From: Sphingopyxis sp.
GTDB lineage: Bacteria > Pseudomonadota > Alphaproteobacteria > Sphingomonadales > Sphingomonadaceae
Assembly: GCA_017745175.1 (NCBI GenBank)
Contig: JAGHZY010000002.1
Span: 44,043-108,042, forward strand
Length of the DNA stretch: 64,000 nt
Direction: 5' to 3'
Below, one piece after another: positions 9,192-19,105 of the stretch. The translations under genes and the position numbers were made by a program. Position 1 is the first letter of the stretch, and every line of letters begins with the position of its first letter. Below the pieces are notes generated by a model that worked only from the letters and a program-made list of their open reading frames with translations, made no database searches and had not been told where the DNA came from.

Positions 9192-9904
9192 TTGCGCGCA
9201 AGCCGTGGATCATCGGCGGAGCGCTGCTTGCGCTGATCCTTCTCGTCGCAACCCTTCCGATGCGGCTTGCGCTCGGCTGGTCGGGGGCGACCGACGCAGG
9301 CATCGCCGCGCGCGACGTCCGCGGGTCGGTTTGGTCGGGCGAGCTGGTCGAGGCGCGGCTCGGCGCCCTGCCGCTCGGCACCGTCCGTGCGAGCCTGTCG
9401 CCGCTGGCGTTGCTTGGCGGGAATACCGAACTCGCCTTCGCGCGCGCCGACGAGCGGCTCGGGGCGCTTGCCGGGCGCCTGCACGGCAGCAATCCGCGCG
9501 GCGTTTCCGACGTCAACGGGACGACTGCGATGTCGGGCGGACTGGGTGCGATCCCTGTCGACACCATTCGCTTCGAAGGCGCGACCATACGCTTTGACCG
9601 CGCGGGCAAATGCGCTGCGGCAAGCGGCCGGTTGCAACTGGCAGTGACCGCTCCGATCGCGGGCCTCGACCTGTCGCGCGGGCTTTCGGGGCCGCTGAGC
9701 TGCAGGAACGGCCGTGCGCAGGCGGCGCTCGCCAGCCAGTCGGGAATGGAGCGCCTGACCCTCTCGTTCGACGGCAGCGGCGCGTATCGCGCACAGTTCG
9801 CGATCAATGTCGACCGCGATCCCGCAATGGCGGCGACGCTCGCGGCGCTCGGGTTCAGAGCGGGGTCGGGCGGGTTCGTGCTGGCGACCTCGGGCCGCTT
9901 CTGA
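9188..9904 (+). CDS. gspN: Type II secretion protein GspN
   Basis: This 238-residue bitopic inner-membrane protein has one N-terminal helix (residues 8-26, IIGGALLALILLVATLPM) and a periplasmic domain. The GspN features LALGWSGATDAG and SVWSGELVEARLG are visible. GspN is present in only a subset of type II systems and its exact role is unsettled. It starts in an ATGA overlap with gspM and ends one base before the gspO start. Confidence 0.85.
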   Translation: MIARKPWIIGGALLALILLVATLPMRLALGWSGATDAGIAARDVRGSVWSGELVEARLGALPLGTVRASLSPLALLGGNTELAFARADERLGALAGRLHGSNPRGVSDVNGTTAMSGGLGAIPVDTIRFEGATIRFDRAGKCAAASGRLQLAVTAPIAGLDLSRGLSGPLSCRNGRAQAALASQSGMERLTLSFDGSGAYRAQFAINVDRDPAMAATLAALGFRAGSGGFVLATSGRF

Positions 9905-9905
9905 C

Positions 9906-10673
9906 GTGACCGTCCTCGATGCCTTGCCCTTCGGCACGGGCATCCTTCTTGCCGGCCTGATCGGCCTTGCCCTCGGCAGCTTCATCGCGACGCTGGTGTT
10001 GCGCTGGCCCGCGGGTCGCCCGGTGTCGGGACGATCGCAGTGCGATGGGTGCGGGCGGGCGCTGGGTGCGCTCGACCTGGTTCCATTGCTGTCATTCCTC
10101 GGATCGCGCGGGCGTTGTCGCATGTGCGGCACGCCGATCGATCCCTTCCATTGGCGTGTCGAGCTGGGTTCGGCGTTGATCGGGCTAGCCGCGCTTGCGC
10201 TGCTGCCCGGGACGACAGGCTGGCTCTGGGCGCTGTTCGGGTGGCTCCTGCTGCCGCTCGCGCTGCTCGACGCGCGCCATTTCTGGCTGCCCGATCGGCT
10301 GAGCCTGCTGCTCGGAACTGTCGGCCTTCTGGTCGCAGGGCCGATGCTCGATACCACGCTGATCGACCGCTGGGTCGGCGCGGTCATTTGCGGCCTGACG
10401 CTCGCCGCCATCGCCGAATTCTACCGCCGGGTGCGGCTGAAGGATGCCATGGGAGGCGGCGACCCCAAGCTCGTCGCGGCGATCGGCGCGTGGCTCGGCT
10501 GGCAGGCGCTACCGCTGATGCTGCTGCTCGCGAGCCTTGGCGGCATTATCTGGGCGCTTGCCGCCCAGCGAAAAGGGGACCGGCCGCTCGGCGAGCGGCG
10601 GATCCCCTTCGGTGTCTTTGCCTGCACCGCCGCGTTTGCCGCGGTGCCGCTCTGGCCGCTTATTGCACGATAA
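9906..10673 (+). CDS. gspO: Prepilin leader peptidase / N-methyltransferase GspO (PilD)
   Basis: This 255-residue polytopic aspartic protease cleaves the leaders of the pseudopilins encoded upstream and methylates the new N-terminus. The cytoplasmic zinc-binding cysteines are two CxxC pairs, C46/C49 and C71/C74. The catalytic aspartates lie in LLDARHFWLPD and in the GxGD-type motif MGGGDPK. Seven or eight hydrophobic segments are visible. The GTG at 9906 is the likely start because sequence upstream belongs to gspN. Its stop overlaps the convergent pal gene by 14 bp. Confidence 0.92.
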   Translation: MTVLDALPFGTGILLAGLIGLALGSFIATLVLRWPAGRPVSGRSQCDGCGRALGALDLVPLLSFLGSRGRCRMCGTPIDPFHWRVELGSALIGLAALALLPGTTGWLWALFGWLLLPLALLDARHFWLPDRLSLLLGTVGLLVAGPMLDTTLIDRWVGAVICGLTLAAIAEFYRRVRLKDAMGGGDPKLVAAIGAWLGWQALPLMLLLASLGGIIWALAAQRKGDRPLGERRIPFGVFACTAAFAAVPLWPLIAR

Positions 10674-11175
10674 CGACCGTCACCGCGCGGCGGTTCCTTG
10701 CATAGGCTTCCTCGGTCGAACCGAGCTCGGCCGGACGTTCCTTGCCGTAGCTGATCACGTTGATGCGGCTCGGGTCGATGCCAAGCGACGCGAGGTAGTT
10801 TTTCGCGGCGTTGGCGCGGCGCTCGCCGAGCGCGATATTGTAATCGCGGGTACCACGTTCGTCGGCATGGCCTTCGAGCGTGACGCGCACCGCGGGGTTG
10901 CGCTGCAGCCACTGCGACTGGGTCTGCAGCGTCGCCTGATCCTGCGCGTCGACATTATACTGGTCGTAATCGAAGAAAATGCGGTCGCCCATGGCGCCGA
11001 CGCTGGCGAGGAAATCTTCCTGCGACCCGGGAACGACGCCCGTTCCGGTGTTGTTGCCGGTGTCGCCGGTGCCTTCGGGTGCGGGGGGAAGCGTGTCAGG
11101 GGCCTTTTTCGCGCAGGCGCCAACAGCAAGCATGGTGATCGCCGCAATCATTGCGGTGCTTTTGCGTATCGTCAT
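10660..11175 (-). CDS. pal: Peptidoglycan-associated lipoprotein Pal
   Basis: This 171-residue outer-membrane lipoprotein has a short signal peptide ending in the lipobox VGAC and a flexible Pro/Gly-rich linker. An OmpA-like peptidoglycan-binding domain follows (VTLEGHADERGTRDYNIALG, then the RANA and YGKERP motifs). It anchors the outer membrane to peptidoglycan and is the last gene of the Tol-Pal operon. The ATG at 11175 is chosen because AGAGGA precedes it at good spacing and the signal peptide then begins MTIRKS. An upstream ATG at 11208 would add 11 polar residues. Confidence 0.95.
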   Translation of the reverse strand: MTIRKSTAMIAAITMLAVGACAKKAPDTLPPAPEGTGDTGNNTGTGVVPGSQEDFLASVGAMGDRIFFDYDQYNVDAQDQATLQTQSQWLQRNPAVRVTLEGHADERGTRDYNIALGERRANAAKNYLASLGIDPSRINVISYGKERPAELGSTEEAYARNRRAVTVVIVQ

Positions 11176-11275
11176 GTCTCTGTCCTCTTGTTGTTGAAAA
11201 TCATTCATGCGGCCGAATTGGCCCGTTCAGGACGCGATAGTTGAACCCGATCGCGCCCCTTTGGTTCCGGTTTCC

Positions 11276-12637
11276 TCAGGGAAGGACCGGTCCCCAGCTC
11301 GGGTCCGACCCGTCCTGCGGAGTCGGCAGACGGCGCAGGTTCACACCGGTCAGGTCGACCTGCCACAGGCTCGACTTGCCGTCGCGTCCGCGCGTCGTTC
11401 GAAAGAACTGGATGACGCGACCGTTCGGCGACCAGGTCGGCGCCTCGTCCTGCCAGCTGTTCGTCAGCATCCGCACGCCGCCGCCCGACGGGGTCATCAC
11501 GCCGACGCGGAACTCGCCGCCGCCCATGCGGGTGAAGGCGATCAGATCGCCGCGCGGCGACCATTCGGGGGTCGCGGCGCGCCCGCCGCCAAAGCTGATT
11601 CGCTGCTGGTTGGATCCGTCGATGTTCATCGTATAGATTTGCTGGCCGCCCGACCGGTCGCTCTCGAACACGATCTTCTTGCCATCGGGCGAGAAGCTGC
11701 CGCCGACGTCGATGCCCGGGGTGTTGGTCAGCCGCACCGGGGTGCCGCCATTGGCCGAGATGCGATAGATGTCGGTATTGCCGTTCACCGCCATCGAATA
11801 GAGGATCTGCGTGCCGTCGGGCGACCAACGCGGCGCGAAGGTCGCGTTCGCGCTTTCGGTCACCAGCTTCTGCGATCCCGACGCGACGTCATAGATGAAC
11901 ACGCGGACGCGATTGTTCAGATAGGAGACGTAGACGATTTTCTTGTAATCGGGTGAGAAACGCGGAGAAATCGCGAGCGCTTGGCCGTTGGTGATGAAGC
12001 GGTGGTTGCCGCCGTCCGAATCCATGATCGCCAGCCGCTTGATGCGATTCCCCTTCGGCCCGCTTTCGGCGATATAGGCGACGCGGCTGTCGAAGAAGGG
12101 CGATTCCCCCGACAGGCGCGAATAGATGGCGTCGGCGCATTTGTGCGCGGCGCGGCGCCAGTCGCCGGGCTGGATTTCGAACCCCTTGCGGACAAGCTCG
12201 CTGCCGAGCGCGGTGTCGTAGAGGTAGCATCCGACGACCAGGCTGCCGTTCGATCCCGCGTCGACGAAACCGTGGACGACATTTTCGGCGTTGCGCGCCT
12301 GCCATTCGGCGAAGCGCGGCGCCTGCACCTCGGCGCGGGTGATCGCGGGAACGCCGTTCGGGCCGATCGGTTCGTAGAGGCCGCTACGCTCGAGGTCGGC
12401 GGCGATGACTTCGGCGATCTGGCGGCCGAGGCTGTCGGTGCGCAGGCCCGCGACGGTCTGGACCGAGGCGGTCGCAAGCGGGGGGATGCCGATGACGGTG
12501 CGGTCCTGCGACAGCGTGCCCTCGATCGTCTCGCGCGGCTCGGTCGTGGTGACCACGGGCGGTGTCGGGGCCGTCTGTGCCAGTACCGGTGCCGTGGTCA
12601 GCAGCAGGGCGAGCGAAAAGGTGATCGGGCGCAGCAT
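11276..12637 (-). CDS. tolB: Tol-Pal periplasmic beta-propeller TolB
   Basis: This 453-residue periplasmic protein links TolA to Pal. It has a signal peptide (MLRPITFSLALLLTTAPVLAQ), an N-terminal alpha/beta domain to about residue 190, and a C-terminal propeller built of repeats such as SPDGKKIVFESDRSGGQQIY and WSPRGDLIAFTRM. An in-frame ORF continues far upstream of this start, but that part is tolA read in another frame. Five bases separate tolA from tolB. The 100 bp to pal show no clear terminator. Confidence 0.95.
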   Translation of the reverse strand: MLRPITFSLALLLTTAPVLAQTAPTPPVVTTTEPRETIEGTLSQDRTVIGIPPLATASVQTVAGLRTDSLGRQIAEVIAADLERSGLYEPIGPNGVPAITRAEVQAPRFAEWQARNAENVVHGFVDAGSNGSLVVGCYLYDTALGSELVRKGFEIQPGDWRRAAHKCADAIYSRLSGESPFFDSRVAYIAESGPKGNRIKRLAIMDSDGGNHRFITNGQALAISPRFSPDYKKIVYVSYLNNRVRVFIYDVASGSQKLVTESANATFAPRWSPDGTQILYSMAVNGNTDIYRISANGGTPVRLTNTPGIDVGGSFSPDGKKIVFESDRSGGQQIYTMNIDGSNQQRISFGGGRAATPEWSPRGDLIAFTRMGGGEFRVGVMTPSGGGVRMLTNSWQDEAPTWSPNGRVIQFFRTTRGRDGKSSLWQVDLTGVNLRRLPTPQDGSDPSWGPVLP

Positions 12638-12642
12638 GGAAC

Positions 12643-13464
12643 CTACCTCTTGATGAAATCGAGCGTGTAATTCTGCCAGAAGCTGTAATTTTCTTCGGGC
12701 AGGTCGAAAGGAGCGGCCAGTTCGACCGCGCGTTTGGCGCACTCCTGGTGGCGCTGGATCTGGAATTTGTTGCTGTCGTTTTCGCCGGTCGTGGTGACCG
12801 ACGTGAAGCCCGCCAGCGCGCCCGACGGGGTCAGGCGGAATTTGACGACGGTCTTGAGCTGGTCGACGTCGACGCCCGAGATGCGGCAGCCGTTCCAGCG
12901 CGGGCCGACCTTCGCCTTGATGCTGACGTCGATCGAGCGGCGGACTTCGGCGGCCGTTGCGGCTGCGGGCGCACCCTTGCTCGACGGCGATTTGGGCTGC
13001 GACTTCGAAAGCCCTTCGGCGATGCCGTCGAGGCGGCCGGTCGGGCGGGCGGGGCGATCCTTGGCGGGGGGTGCCTTGGGCGCAGCCTTGGGCTGCGCCT
13101 TTTGCGCCGCGGGCGGCTGCTTCGGCGGCGCCGCCTTCGGCTTGGCGACCTGTTTGGGCGTCGGGGCGGGCGTCGGGCGCACGACCGGTTCGGGCAGCGG
13201 CGGCGCGGGCACCGGCTCGGGCGCCGCGATATCGGTCATATCCTCTTCGCCCAGCCGCGCGGCGGGGGGCGTCTCGCTGATCACCGGCGCGGTCGACTGC
13301 ACCGCGGTTTCGGCGATCAGGTCGACTTCCATCGGCGGATTGTCGAAGCGGCGGTCGCCCGCGGTCCACTGGACCGAAAGCAGGCCGATAATCAGGACAT
13401 GCGCCGCCACCGCGATGGCAAAGCCGCGTCCCTCATTCCCCCCAACTGCCCGTGTTTCGGCCAT
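12643..13464 (-). CDS. tolA: Tol-Pal inner-membrane protein TolA
   Basis: This 273-residue protein has one N-terminal membrane helix (GFAIAVAAHVLIIGLLSVQW). A long low-complexity linker rich in Ala, Pro and Lys (residues 75-165) spans the periplasm. A small C-terminal domain carries a conserved cysteine (WNGCRISG). It transmits the proton-motive force sensed by TolQ/TolR to TolB/Pal during outer-membrane constriction. The linker is shorter than in enterobacteria. It is 9 bp from tolR and 5 bp from tolB. Confidence 0.9.
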   Translation of the reverse strand: MAETRAVGGNEGRGFAIAVAAHVLIIGLLSVQWTAGDRRFDNPPMEVDLIAETAVQSTAPVISETPPAARLGEEDMTDIAAPEPVPAPPLPEPVVRPTPAPTPKQVAKPKAAPPKQPPAAQKAQPKAAPKAPPAKDRPARPTGRLDGIAEGLSKSQPKSPSSKGAPAAATAAEVRRSIDVSIKAKVGPRWNGCRISGVDVDQLKTVVKFRLTPSGALAGFTSVTTTGENDSNKFQIQRHQECAKRAVELAAPFDLPEENYSFWQNYTLDFIKR

Positions 13465-13473
13465 CGTCTTAAC

Positions 13474-13982
<509 letters not shown>

Positions 13983-13983
<1 letters not shown>

Positions 13984-14681
13984 CAGGCTTCGACCTCGAG
14001 TTCGCGGCTGAAGGTGGCGTGCAGCCCGTCGGCGAAGCGGCCGAGGCGCGATTCGAGCCGGTTCAGGCGCTGCGAAAAGGCGTTATAGGCGATGACCGCC
14101 GGGATGGCGGCGAACAGGCCGATCGCCGTTGCGAAGAGCGCCTCGGCGATGCCGGGCGCGACGACATCGAGGCTGCTCTTGTTCTGGGCGGCAATCTCGG
14201 TGAACGCGCGCATGATGCCCCAGACGGTACCGAACAGGCCGACGAAGGGCGCGACCGACCCGATCGTCGCGAGCGTACCGATCTTGTCGGCAAGGCGGTC
14301 GACTTCGCCCGCGATCGCCGAATTCATCGCGATGCCAAGGCGTTCACGCGTTCCGTCGCGGTCGATGGTCTTGCCCTTGGTCGACCGGCGCCACTCGCTG
14401 ATCCCCGCCGAAAGCACCTTCGCGCTCGGCAATTCCTCGCCGCTGTTCTTGTCGAAGAATTTGTCGATATTGTCGGCGCGCCAGAAATCGCGCTCGAACT
14501 GGTCCGATGCGCGCATCAGCTTGCCGATCCCGAGGCCGTGGGTGAAAATCACCGCCCAGACATAGATGGATGCGAGCAGCAACCCGATCATGACGCCTCT
14601 CACGATCCAGTCGGCCTGCAGGAACAGCGCGATGGGGGACAGGGTCGCCGCGTCGGCGGCCAGCGAGATATTGTCTAGCAA
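13983..14681 (-). CDS. tolQ: Tol-Pal motor channel TolQ
   Basis: This 232-residue ExbB/TolQ family proton channel subunit has three hydrophobic segments (about residues 21-41, 135-160 and 170-195) and the conserved GTVWGIM and FAAIPAVIAYN motifs. A TTG start at 14681 is proposed. It has GGAGAG eight bases upstream, begins LDNISLAADAATLSP as TolQ usually does, and overlaps only the last few bases of ybgC. A GTG at 14726 is also in frame but would add 15 atypical residues. The start choice is inference. Confidence 0.9.
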
Positions 14682-15154
14682 GGGAAAGTCTCTCCATTCA
14701 TGATGGCGGTAAATCGGTCGGCCCACCCCGCAGGCTGGCGGCGCGGCCGGCCTTCGGGCGACAGAAAGGCAGCGGTGACCTGCCCGTCGGTCAACGTCTC
14801 GCCGCTTAACGTGTCAGTTCCGCGAAGGATGCGCTGCGCGATGATCACGCTCGCGCCGCGCACCGCCTCGACCGTGCTGACGACGAGCAGGTCGTCGTCG
14901 AGCTTGGCGGGGCGGCGGTATTTGATGGCGAGATCGGTAACCGCCCAGCTGCCTTCGCCGGCTTCCATCGCCGCGCGCTGGTCGATGCCCGCGATGCGCA
15001 GCATGTCGGAGCGCGCGCGTTCCATATAGCGCAGGTAATTGGCGTGATAGACGATGCCCGAAAGGTCGGTGTCCTCGAAATAGACGCGCGCCCGGAAATG
15101 ATGCTCTGCCCCGACGAAGGCGCCGGGTATGAAGGGGGGTGGGGCGTTTACCAT
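14675..15154 (-). CDS. ybgC: YbgC-type acyl-CoA thioesterase (Tol-Pal associated)
   Basis: This 159-residue hotdog-fold thioesterase shows the 4-hydroxybenzoyl-CoA thioesterase signature FEDTDLSGIVYHANYLRYMERARSD in two adjoining stretches; its Asp is the expected catalytic residue. YbgC is a cytoplasmic enzyme acting on acyl-CoA or acyl-ACP and is the usual first gene of tol-pal operons. The ATG at 15154 gives a normal family length. The in-frame sequence further upstream (to 15322) runs into the ruvB 3' end and is not family-like. Confidence 0.9.
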   Translation of the reverse strand: MVNAPPPFIPGAFVGAEHHFRARVYFEDTDLSGIVYHANYLRYMERARSDMLRIAGIDQRAAMEAGEGSWAVTDLAIKYRRPAKLDDDLLVVSTVEAVRGASVIIAQRILRGTDTLSGETLTDGQVTAAFLSPEGRPRRQPAGWADRFTAIMNGETFPC

Positions 15155-15255
15155 TGTCCTGATCGATAGCGTCGCAACGACTCGTCGCAAACCCCTAACC
15201 AACGGTTCGTCGCAGATCGGGGCCATTTGGTAGAATGAAAGCCGCGGAAATCCGC

Positions 15256-16278
15256 CTATTTTGCCTGATCGAAAAGCCCGTCCTGCGATCCTGCTGGCGG
15301 ATTGAGTCCCAGATGCTTCCACGCGCTCGCGTTGAGCATGCGCCCGCGCGCGGTACGTGCGATCAGGCCGGCCTGCAGCAGATAGGGTTCGATCACATCC
15401 TCGATCGTGTCACGTGGCTCGCTGAGACCCGCCGCCAGCGTTTCCACGCCTACCGGGCCGCCGCGATAGATATCGGCGATCATGGCGAGGTAGCGCCGGT
15501 CCATCGCGTCGAGCCCCAGCGCATCGACTTCGAGCCGGTTGAGCGCCGCGTCGGCGGCCTTTGCATCCACGACCGCATGACCTGCGACAGTCGCGAAATC
15601 GCGGACGCGGCGGAGCAACCGCCCGGCGATGCGCGGCGTCCCGCGCGACCGCTTGGCGATCTCGAATGCGCCGTCGGACGCGATCGGCAGCGCGAGCAGC
15701 CGTGCGGCGCGCGAAATCACCTGTTCGAGCTCGCCATGCGTGTAGAAATTGAGCCGCACCGGAATGCCGAAACGGTCGCGTAGCGGTGTCGTCAGCAGGC
15801 CTTGCCGCGTCGTCGCGCCGACGAGGGTGAATTTGGGCAAATCGATCCGCACCGAGCGCGCCGAAGGCCCCTCGCCGATCATGATGTCGAGCGCACGGTC
15901 CTCCATCGCGGGATAGAGGATTTCCTCGACCGCGGGCGACAGCCGGTGGATCTCGTCGATGAACAGCACGTCGCCGTCTTCGAGATTGGTGAGCAGCGCT
16001 GCAAGATCGCCCGCCTTCGCAATCACCGGGCCGCTGGTTGAACGGAATCCCACGCCGAGTTCCTTCGCGACGATCTGCGCCAGTGTCGTCTTGCCGAGCC
16101 CCGGCGGGCCATAGAAAAGCACATGGTCGAGCGCATCCGAGCGTGCCTTCGCCGCCTCGATGAAGATGCGCAAATTCTCGCGCGCCGCCGCCTGTCCGAC
16201 GAATTCGGCGAGCGACTTCGGCCGCAAGGCCGCGTCGGCATCCTCGGGGGTGCGGATAGGAGTGGTGAGGTCGGTCAT
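15256..16278 (-). CDS. ruvB: Holliday junction branch-migration ATPase RuvB
   Basis: This 340-residue AAA+ motor drives branch migration with RuvA. Walker A is [12 protein letters not shown], Walker B is FIDEIHRL, and the sensor region includes [10 protein letters not shown]. The arginine finger is expected in the PLRDRFG segment. The C-terminal winged helix is complete. The ATG at 16278 ([13 protein letters not shown]) is the family-like start; the open frame reaching 16464 belongs to intergenic or other-frame sequence. Unlike the common ruvCAB order, three extra genes separate ruvA from ruvB here. Confidence 0.96.
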   Translation of the reverse strand: MTDLTTPIRTPEDADAALRPKSLAEFVGQAAARENLRIFIEAAKARSDALDHVLFYGPPGLGKTTLAQIVAKELGVGFRSTSGPVIAKAGDLAALLTNLEDGDVLFIDEIHRLSPAVEEILYPAMEDRALDIMIGEGPSARSVRIDLPKFTLVGATTRQGLLTTPLRDRFGIPVRLNFYTHGELEQVISRAARLLALPIASDGAFEIAKRSRGTPRIAGRLLRRVRDFATVAGHAVVDAKAADAALNRLEVDALGLDAMDRRYLAMIADIYRGGPVGVETLAAGLSEPRDTIEDVIEPYLLQAGLIARTARGRMLNASAWKHLGLNPPAGSQDGLFDQAK

Positions 16279-16303
16279 GATGAGGCGATACCCATAAATT
16301 TCG

Positions 16304-16753
16304 TCATGATCCAAATTTGTCGTCGCCGGCACTGTGACGGGATGAGGCCAGTTTTGCCGTGTCTCTTCCGCATCCGTAGCAGATTCGCGTGGGCCAAAAG
16401 GAATGGCGGGCTGATTCGAGTTCGAAGCCGGTTGCCGGCATTTGGTCGAATACTGACTGACCACATTCCGGGCAGCTTTTGGGAGACAGCATCAAGCCAA
16501 GAAACTCGCAGACGATCGGCACATCCAGGTCGTCGTTGCGGCGACCTCCTCCGATGAACGCCCCAGTTGTTCCAATCAGAATTGCCGAGGTGACGGACAG
16601 CGTTTCGTTTAGCAGTCCCCAGATGGCGCCAAGAAACATGATGGCGCCGGCCAATCCCAGAATCCGCATTGCCGACCATACATAATAGGGGGCGATACGA
16701 AAACGCGAACGGTGAACATCCCCGGTCGCTCGAACCCGGGCGGGCTCAGTCAT
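16304..16753 (-). CDS. Small membrane protein with paired CxxC motifs (function unknown)
   Basis: This 149-residue protein is not recognised. It has two adjacent hydrophobic segments (about residues 29-48 and 53-70, the latter Gly-rich). A cytoplasmic-looking tail follows with CPECG and, 30-odd residues later, CYGCG. That spacing suggests a zinc ribbon. It overlaps the GFA gene by 8 bp (its ATG lies within the last codons of GFA) and ends 25 bp before ruvB. It is therefore probably cotranscribed with the ruv genes by position rather than by function. Confidence 0.55.
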   Translation of the reverse strand: MTEPARVRATGDVHRSRFRIAPYYVWSAMRILGLAGAIMFLGAIWGLLNETLSVTSAILIGTTGAFIGGGRRNDDLDVPIVCEFLGLMLSPKSCPECGQSVFDQMPATGFELESARHSFWPTRICYGCGRDTAKLASSRHSAGDDKFGS

Positions 16754-17156
16754 AATGCTCGATCCCGTCGCCAACGATCGAAACCCAGGGCTCCTTGCGA
16801 TCCTCATAAACCGAATAATCGGGGACGAATCCGTGGCCTGGCTCGAAATTGCCGAGCGGTATCGCAAAGGCGTCATGATAGGGCCGCGCGCGGTACCAGA
16901 CGCCCGAACCGCAGGTTTCGCAAAAGAAGAAGTCGGCGGTGTTGCCGCTGGCGCCGGTGTATTGCCACATCTTCGCTTTCGCTTCGCCCTCGATCCGGAC
17001 CTGCCCTGCCGGAAAGCGAACCTGCGCGGCAAAGGCGCTGCCACTCCGCGCCTTGCACTCGCGGCAGTGACAGACCGACGTGCGGATCGGTTCGCCGGTG
17101 CAGGCGATGCGGATCTGGCCGCAGCGGCAGGATGCGTGACGGACGGTATCGGTCAT
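16746..17156 (-). CDS. GFA (glutathione-dependent formaldehyde-activating-like) family protein
   Basis: This 136-residue protein shows the GFA/CENP-V zinc signature: CRCG near the N-terminus, CHCRECK in the middle and CETCGSG later. These motifs bind two zinc ions. The founding member was described as accelerating condensation of formaldehyde with glutathione, but most members have no proven substrate, so only the family is assigned. It starts in a 4-bp overlap with the ParA-like gene and overlaps the following small membrane protein. Confidence 0.85.
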   Translation of the reverse strand: MTDTVRHASCRCGQIRIACTGEPIRTSVCHCRECKARSGSAFAAQVRFPAGQVRIEGEAKAKMWQYTGASGNTADFFFCETCGSGVWYRARPYHDAFAIPLGNFEPGHGFVPDYSVYEDRKEPWVSIVGDGIEHYD

Positions 17157-17893
17157 GTCTTGTCCGCGAGCCGCTTTTCGACCGCCTGCCAGAGCGATGC
17201 CACCGCTGCGACGGGTGCGCTCTTGCGGCCGGCGATCGTCCCGATCGGCGCGCGCGCCTCGGTCATGCGCTCGTAAAGGCTCGCCATCGGAATGACCGGC
17301 CAGTCGGGTGCGGCGGCGAGCGCGGCGCGATGCAGGGCGCGGCGGCGGTCGACCATCGAGAAGACGGGGAGCACGGGCACGCGCAGCGCCTTCTTCCCGC
17401 CCATATGGTCGGTGATCGCATCGAGCGCGCGCTGTGCGAGCGGCGAAGGGATAACGGGCACGATGACGAGATCGGCGGCGCGCAAGATCTGGTCGGATGT
17501 GTCATTGAGGCCGGGCGGGCAATCGATCAGGATCCGGTCATATTCGCGCGCAAGGCCGCCCGCGATTTTCGCCAGCCGCTTTTTCTTGTCGAGTTCGTGA
17601 AATTCGACGTCGAGGCCGTGGAGCGACGCATCGGCGGGCAGAAGGGTCAGGCGATCGGTCGCCGTTGGCACGGCGAGCTTTTCGGGCGCGAGATCGCGGC
17701 GGATCGCCGCCTGTGCCTTCTTGCCCGCCGTGTCGTGACCGAGAATATAAGTCGCGGCCGCCTGGCCGTCGAGGTCCCAGAGCAGCGCGCGGCGGCTCGA
17801 GAGCATGGCGGCGGCCCAGGCGAGATTGACCGCCAGCGTCGTCTTTCCGACCCCGCCCTTGAGGCTGTAGACCGCGATCGTCTTGCCGGTCAT
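17153..17893 (-). CDS. ParA/MinD-type P-loop ATPase
   Basis: This 246-residue deviant Walker A ATPase carries [15 protein letters not shown] at residues 12-26. A switch region contains the Asp of [10 protein letters not shown], and Walker B-like ILIDCPPGL follows. No ParB-like gene or parS site is next to it, so it is more likely an orphan ParA-family positioning protein than a chromosome-segregation pair. It overlaps ruvA by 4 bp at its start and the GFA gene by 4 bp at its end, so it is translated within the ruv transcript. Confidence 0.85.
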   Translation of the reverse strand: MTGKTIAVYSLKGGVGKTTLAVNLAWAAAMLSSRRALLWDLDGQAAATYILGHDTAGKKAQAAIRRDLAPEKLAVPTATDRLTLLPADASLHGLDVEFHELDKKKRLAKIAGGLAREYDRILIDCPPGLNDTSDQILRAADLVIVPVIPSPLAQRALDAITDHMGGKKALRVPVLPVFSMVDRRRALHRAALAAAPDWPVIPMASLYERMTEARAPIGTIAGRKSAPVAAVASLWQAVEKRLADKT

Positions 17894-18489
17894 TTCGCCA
17901 CCTTTCTGAGGGCCGTGCGGACCAGCGCATCGAGGCTCGCGCCGGCGCCCAGTTCCTCGCTCGCTGCCGCGACCGCTGTGCTCGCCTCGCCGGGTTTGAA
18001 GCCGAGGCCGGTGAGGGCAACGACGGCATCGCCGAGCGGCCCGGCGGCTGCCGGGAGGGCGGGGCCGCTACCAGCCATTACTCCGAGCGCACCGGCCTTG
18101 TCCTTCAGCTCGTGCGTGATCCGCTGCGCCAGCTTTGGCCCGACGCCATTGGCCCGCGCGATCATCGCGCTGTCGCCGCTGGCGAGCGCGCGTTGCAGAT
18201 CGCCGATTTCGAGCGCCGACAGGATCGCGAGTGCGACCTTGGCGCCGACGCCCTGGACGTTGGTGAGCAGACGGAACCAGTCGCGTTCCTCCGCCTTGGC
18301 AAAGCCGAGCAGGCGCAGGAAATCCTCGCCGACGAGCATTTCGGTGTGGATGGTGACGTCGCCGCCGACCGCGCCCAGCGCGTCCAGCGTGCGCGCCGAT
18401 GCCTCGACCAGATAACCGACGCCGCCGACGTCGATCACCGCATGGCCCGCGCCGCTCGAATCCAGCCGTCCCGTCAGTTTCGCGATCAT
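17890..18489 (-). CDS. ruvA: Holliday junction DNA-binding protein RuvA
   Basis: This 199-residue protein forms the tetramer that holds the four-way junction and loads RuvB. Domain I begins [10 protein letters not shown] and contains [15 protein letters not shown] sequence. Two helix-hairpin-helix motifs follow ([17 protein letters not shown] and [16 protein letters not shown]). A flexible Ala/Gly linker then leads to domain III, which contacts RuvB. The ATG at 18489 gives the standard length; the frame extends 13 codons further upstream without family character. Confidence 0.95.
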   Translation of the reverse strand: MIAKLTGRLDSSGAGHAVIDVGGVGYLVEASARTLDALGAVGGDVTIHTEMLVGEDFLRLLGFAKAEERDWFRLLTNVQGVGAKVALAILSALEIGDLQRALASGDSAMIARANGVGPKLAQRITHELKDKAGALGVMAGSGPALPAAAGPLGDAVVALTGLGFKPGEASTAVAAASEELGAGASLDALVRTALRKVAK

Positions 18490-18556
18490 GGTCCGTGCGT
18501 AGCGCGGGGAGAACGAAAAGGGAATCAATTTCCCTCAGTTCCACCCAATCCGGCTT

Positions 18557-18624
18557 TCGTCTTGTCGGACTTGATCCCGCCGTCCATGACAGCGTCGACC
18601 CCGGATCGAGTCCGGGGTGACGAA
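18557..18624. repeat. REP-like dispersed palindromic repeat, ruvC-ruvA gap
   Basis: In the 138 bp between ruvC and ruvA, a perfect 8-bp-arm hairpin (ACCCCGGA, five-base loop, TCCGGGGT, at 18599-18619) follows a degraded inverted copy (GGACTTGATCCCGCC). The same unit, in better condition, occurs at 50651-50725. The copies look like a dispersed intergenic element. There is no T-run, so it is not a clear terminator. Confidence 0.7.
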
Positions 18625-18627
18625 GTT

Positions 18628-19101
18628 TCAGTTTCGCGGACGATGGTTCGCGTGGCAGATCGCAACCGCCAGCGCGTCGGCTGCATCGGCGCCCGCGACC
18701 TTCGCACCCGGCAGCAGGACGCGCAGCATCGCCTGTACCTGCTCCTTCGCCGCGCCGCCGGTGCCGACGATCGCTTTCTTGACGAGCCGCGGAGCATATT
18801 CGGCGACGTCCAGTCCGCCGCGCGCGCAACCGAGCAGCACGACGCCGCGCGCGTGCGCGAGTTTCAGCGTCGATTGCGGATTGTCGTTGACAAAGACTTC
18901 CTCGACGGCGGCACAGGTTGGCGTGTGATCGGCGATCACAGCCCCGAGAACGGTATCGAGATGTGCGAGCCGGTCGGGCAGGGGCGCCTTGGCGTCGGTC
19001 TTCACCTGCCCGTTCGCGATATGGCTGATCCGGCTGCCTTCCACGCGGATGACTCCCCAGCCGGTGCAGCTGAGCGACGGGTCGAGACCGAGGATGATCA
19101 T
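18628..19101 (-). CDS. ruvC: Holliday junction resolvase RuvC
   Basis: This 157-residue endonuclease cleaves the junction held by RuvA and RuvB. Catalytic acidic residues are visible in LGLDPS (Asp7), the AAVEEVFV segment (Glu) and the C-terminal [15 protein letters not shown] pair of Asp residues. The length is slightly short but normal for alphaproteobacteria. Four bases separate it from the upstream NTF2-like gene. Confidence 0.95.
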   Translation of the reverse strand: MIILGLDPSLSCTGWGVIRVEGSRISHIANGQVKTDAKAPLPDRLAHLDTVLGAVIADHTPTCAAVEEVFVNDNPQSTLKLAHARGVVLLGCARGGLDVAEYAPRLVKKAIVGTGGAAKEQVQAMLRVLLPGAKVAGADAADALAVAICHANHRPRN

Positions 19102-19105
19102 CGGG

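Noticed and set aside
16712..18415. A plus-strand open frame of 567 codons
   Set aside because: It is antisense to GFA, the ParA-like gene and ruvA, all with clear motifs on the other strand.
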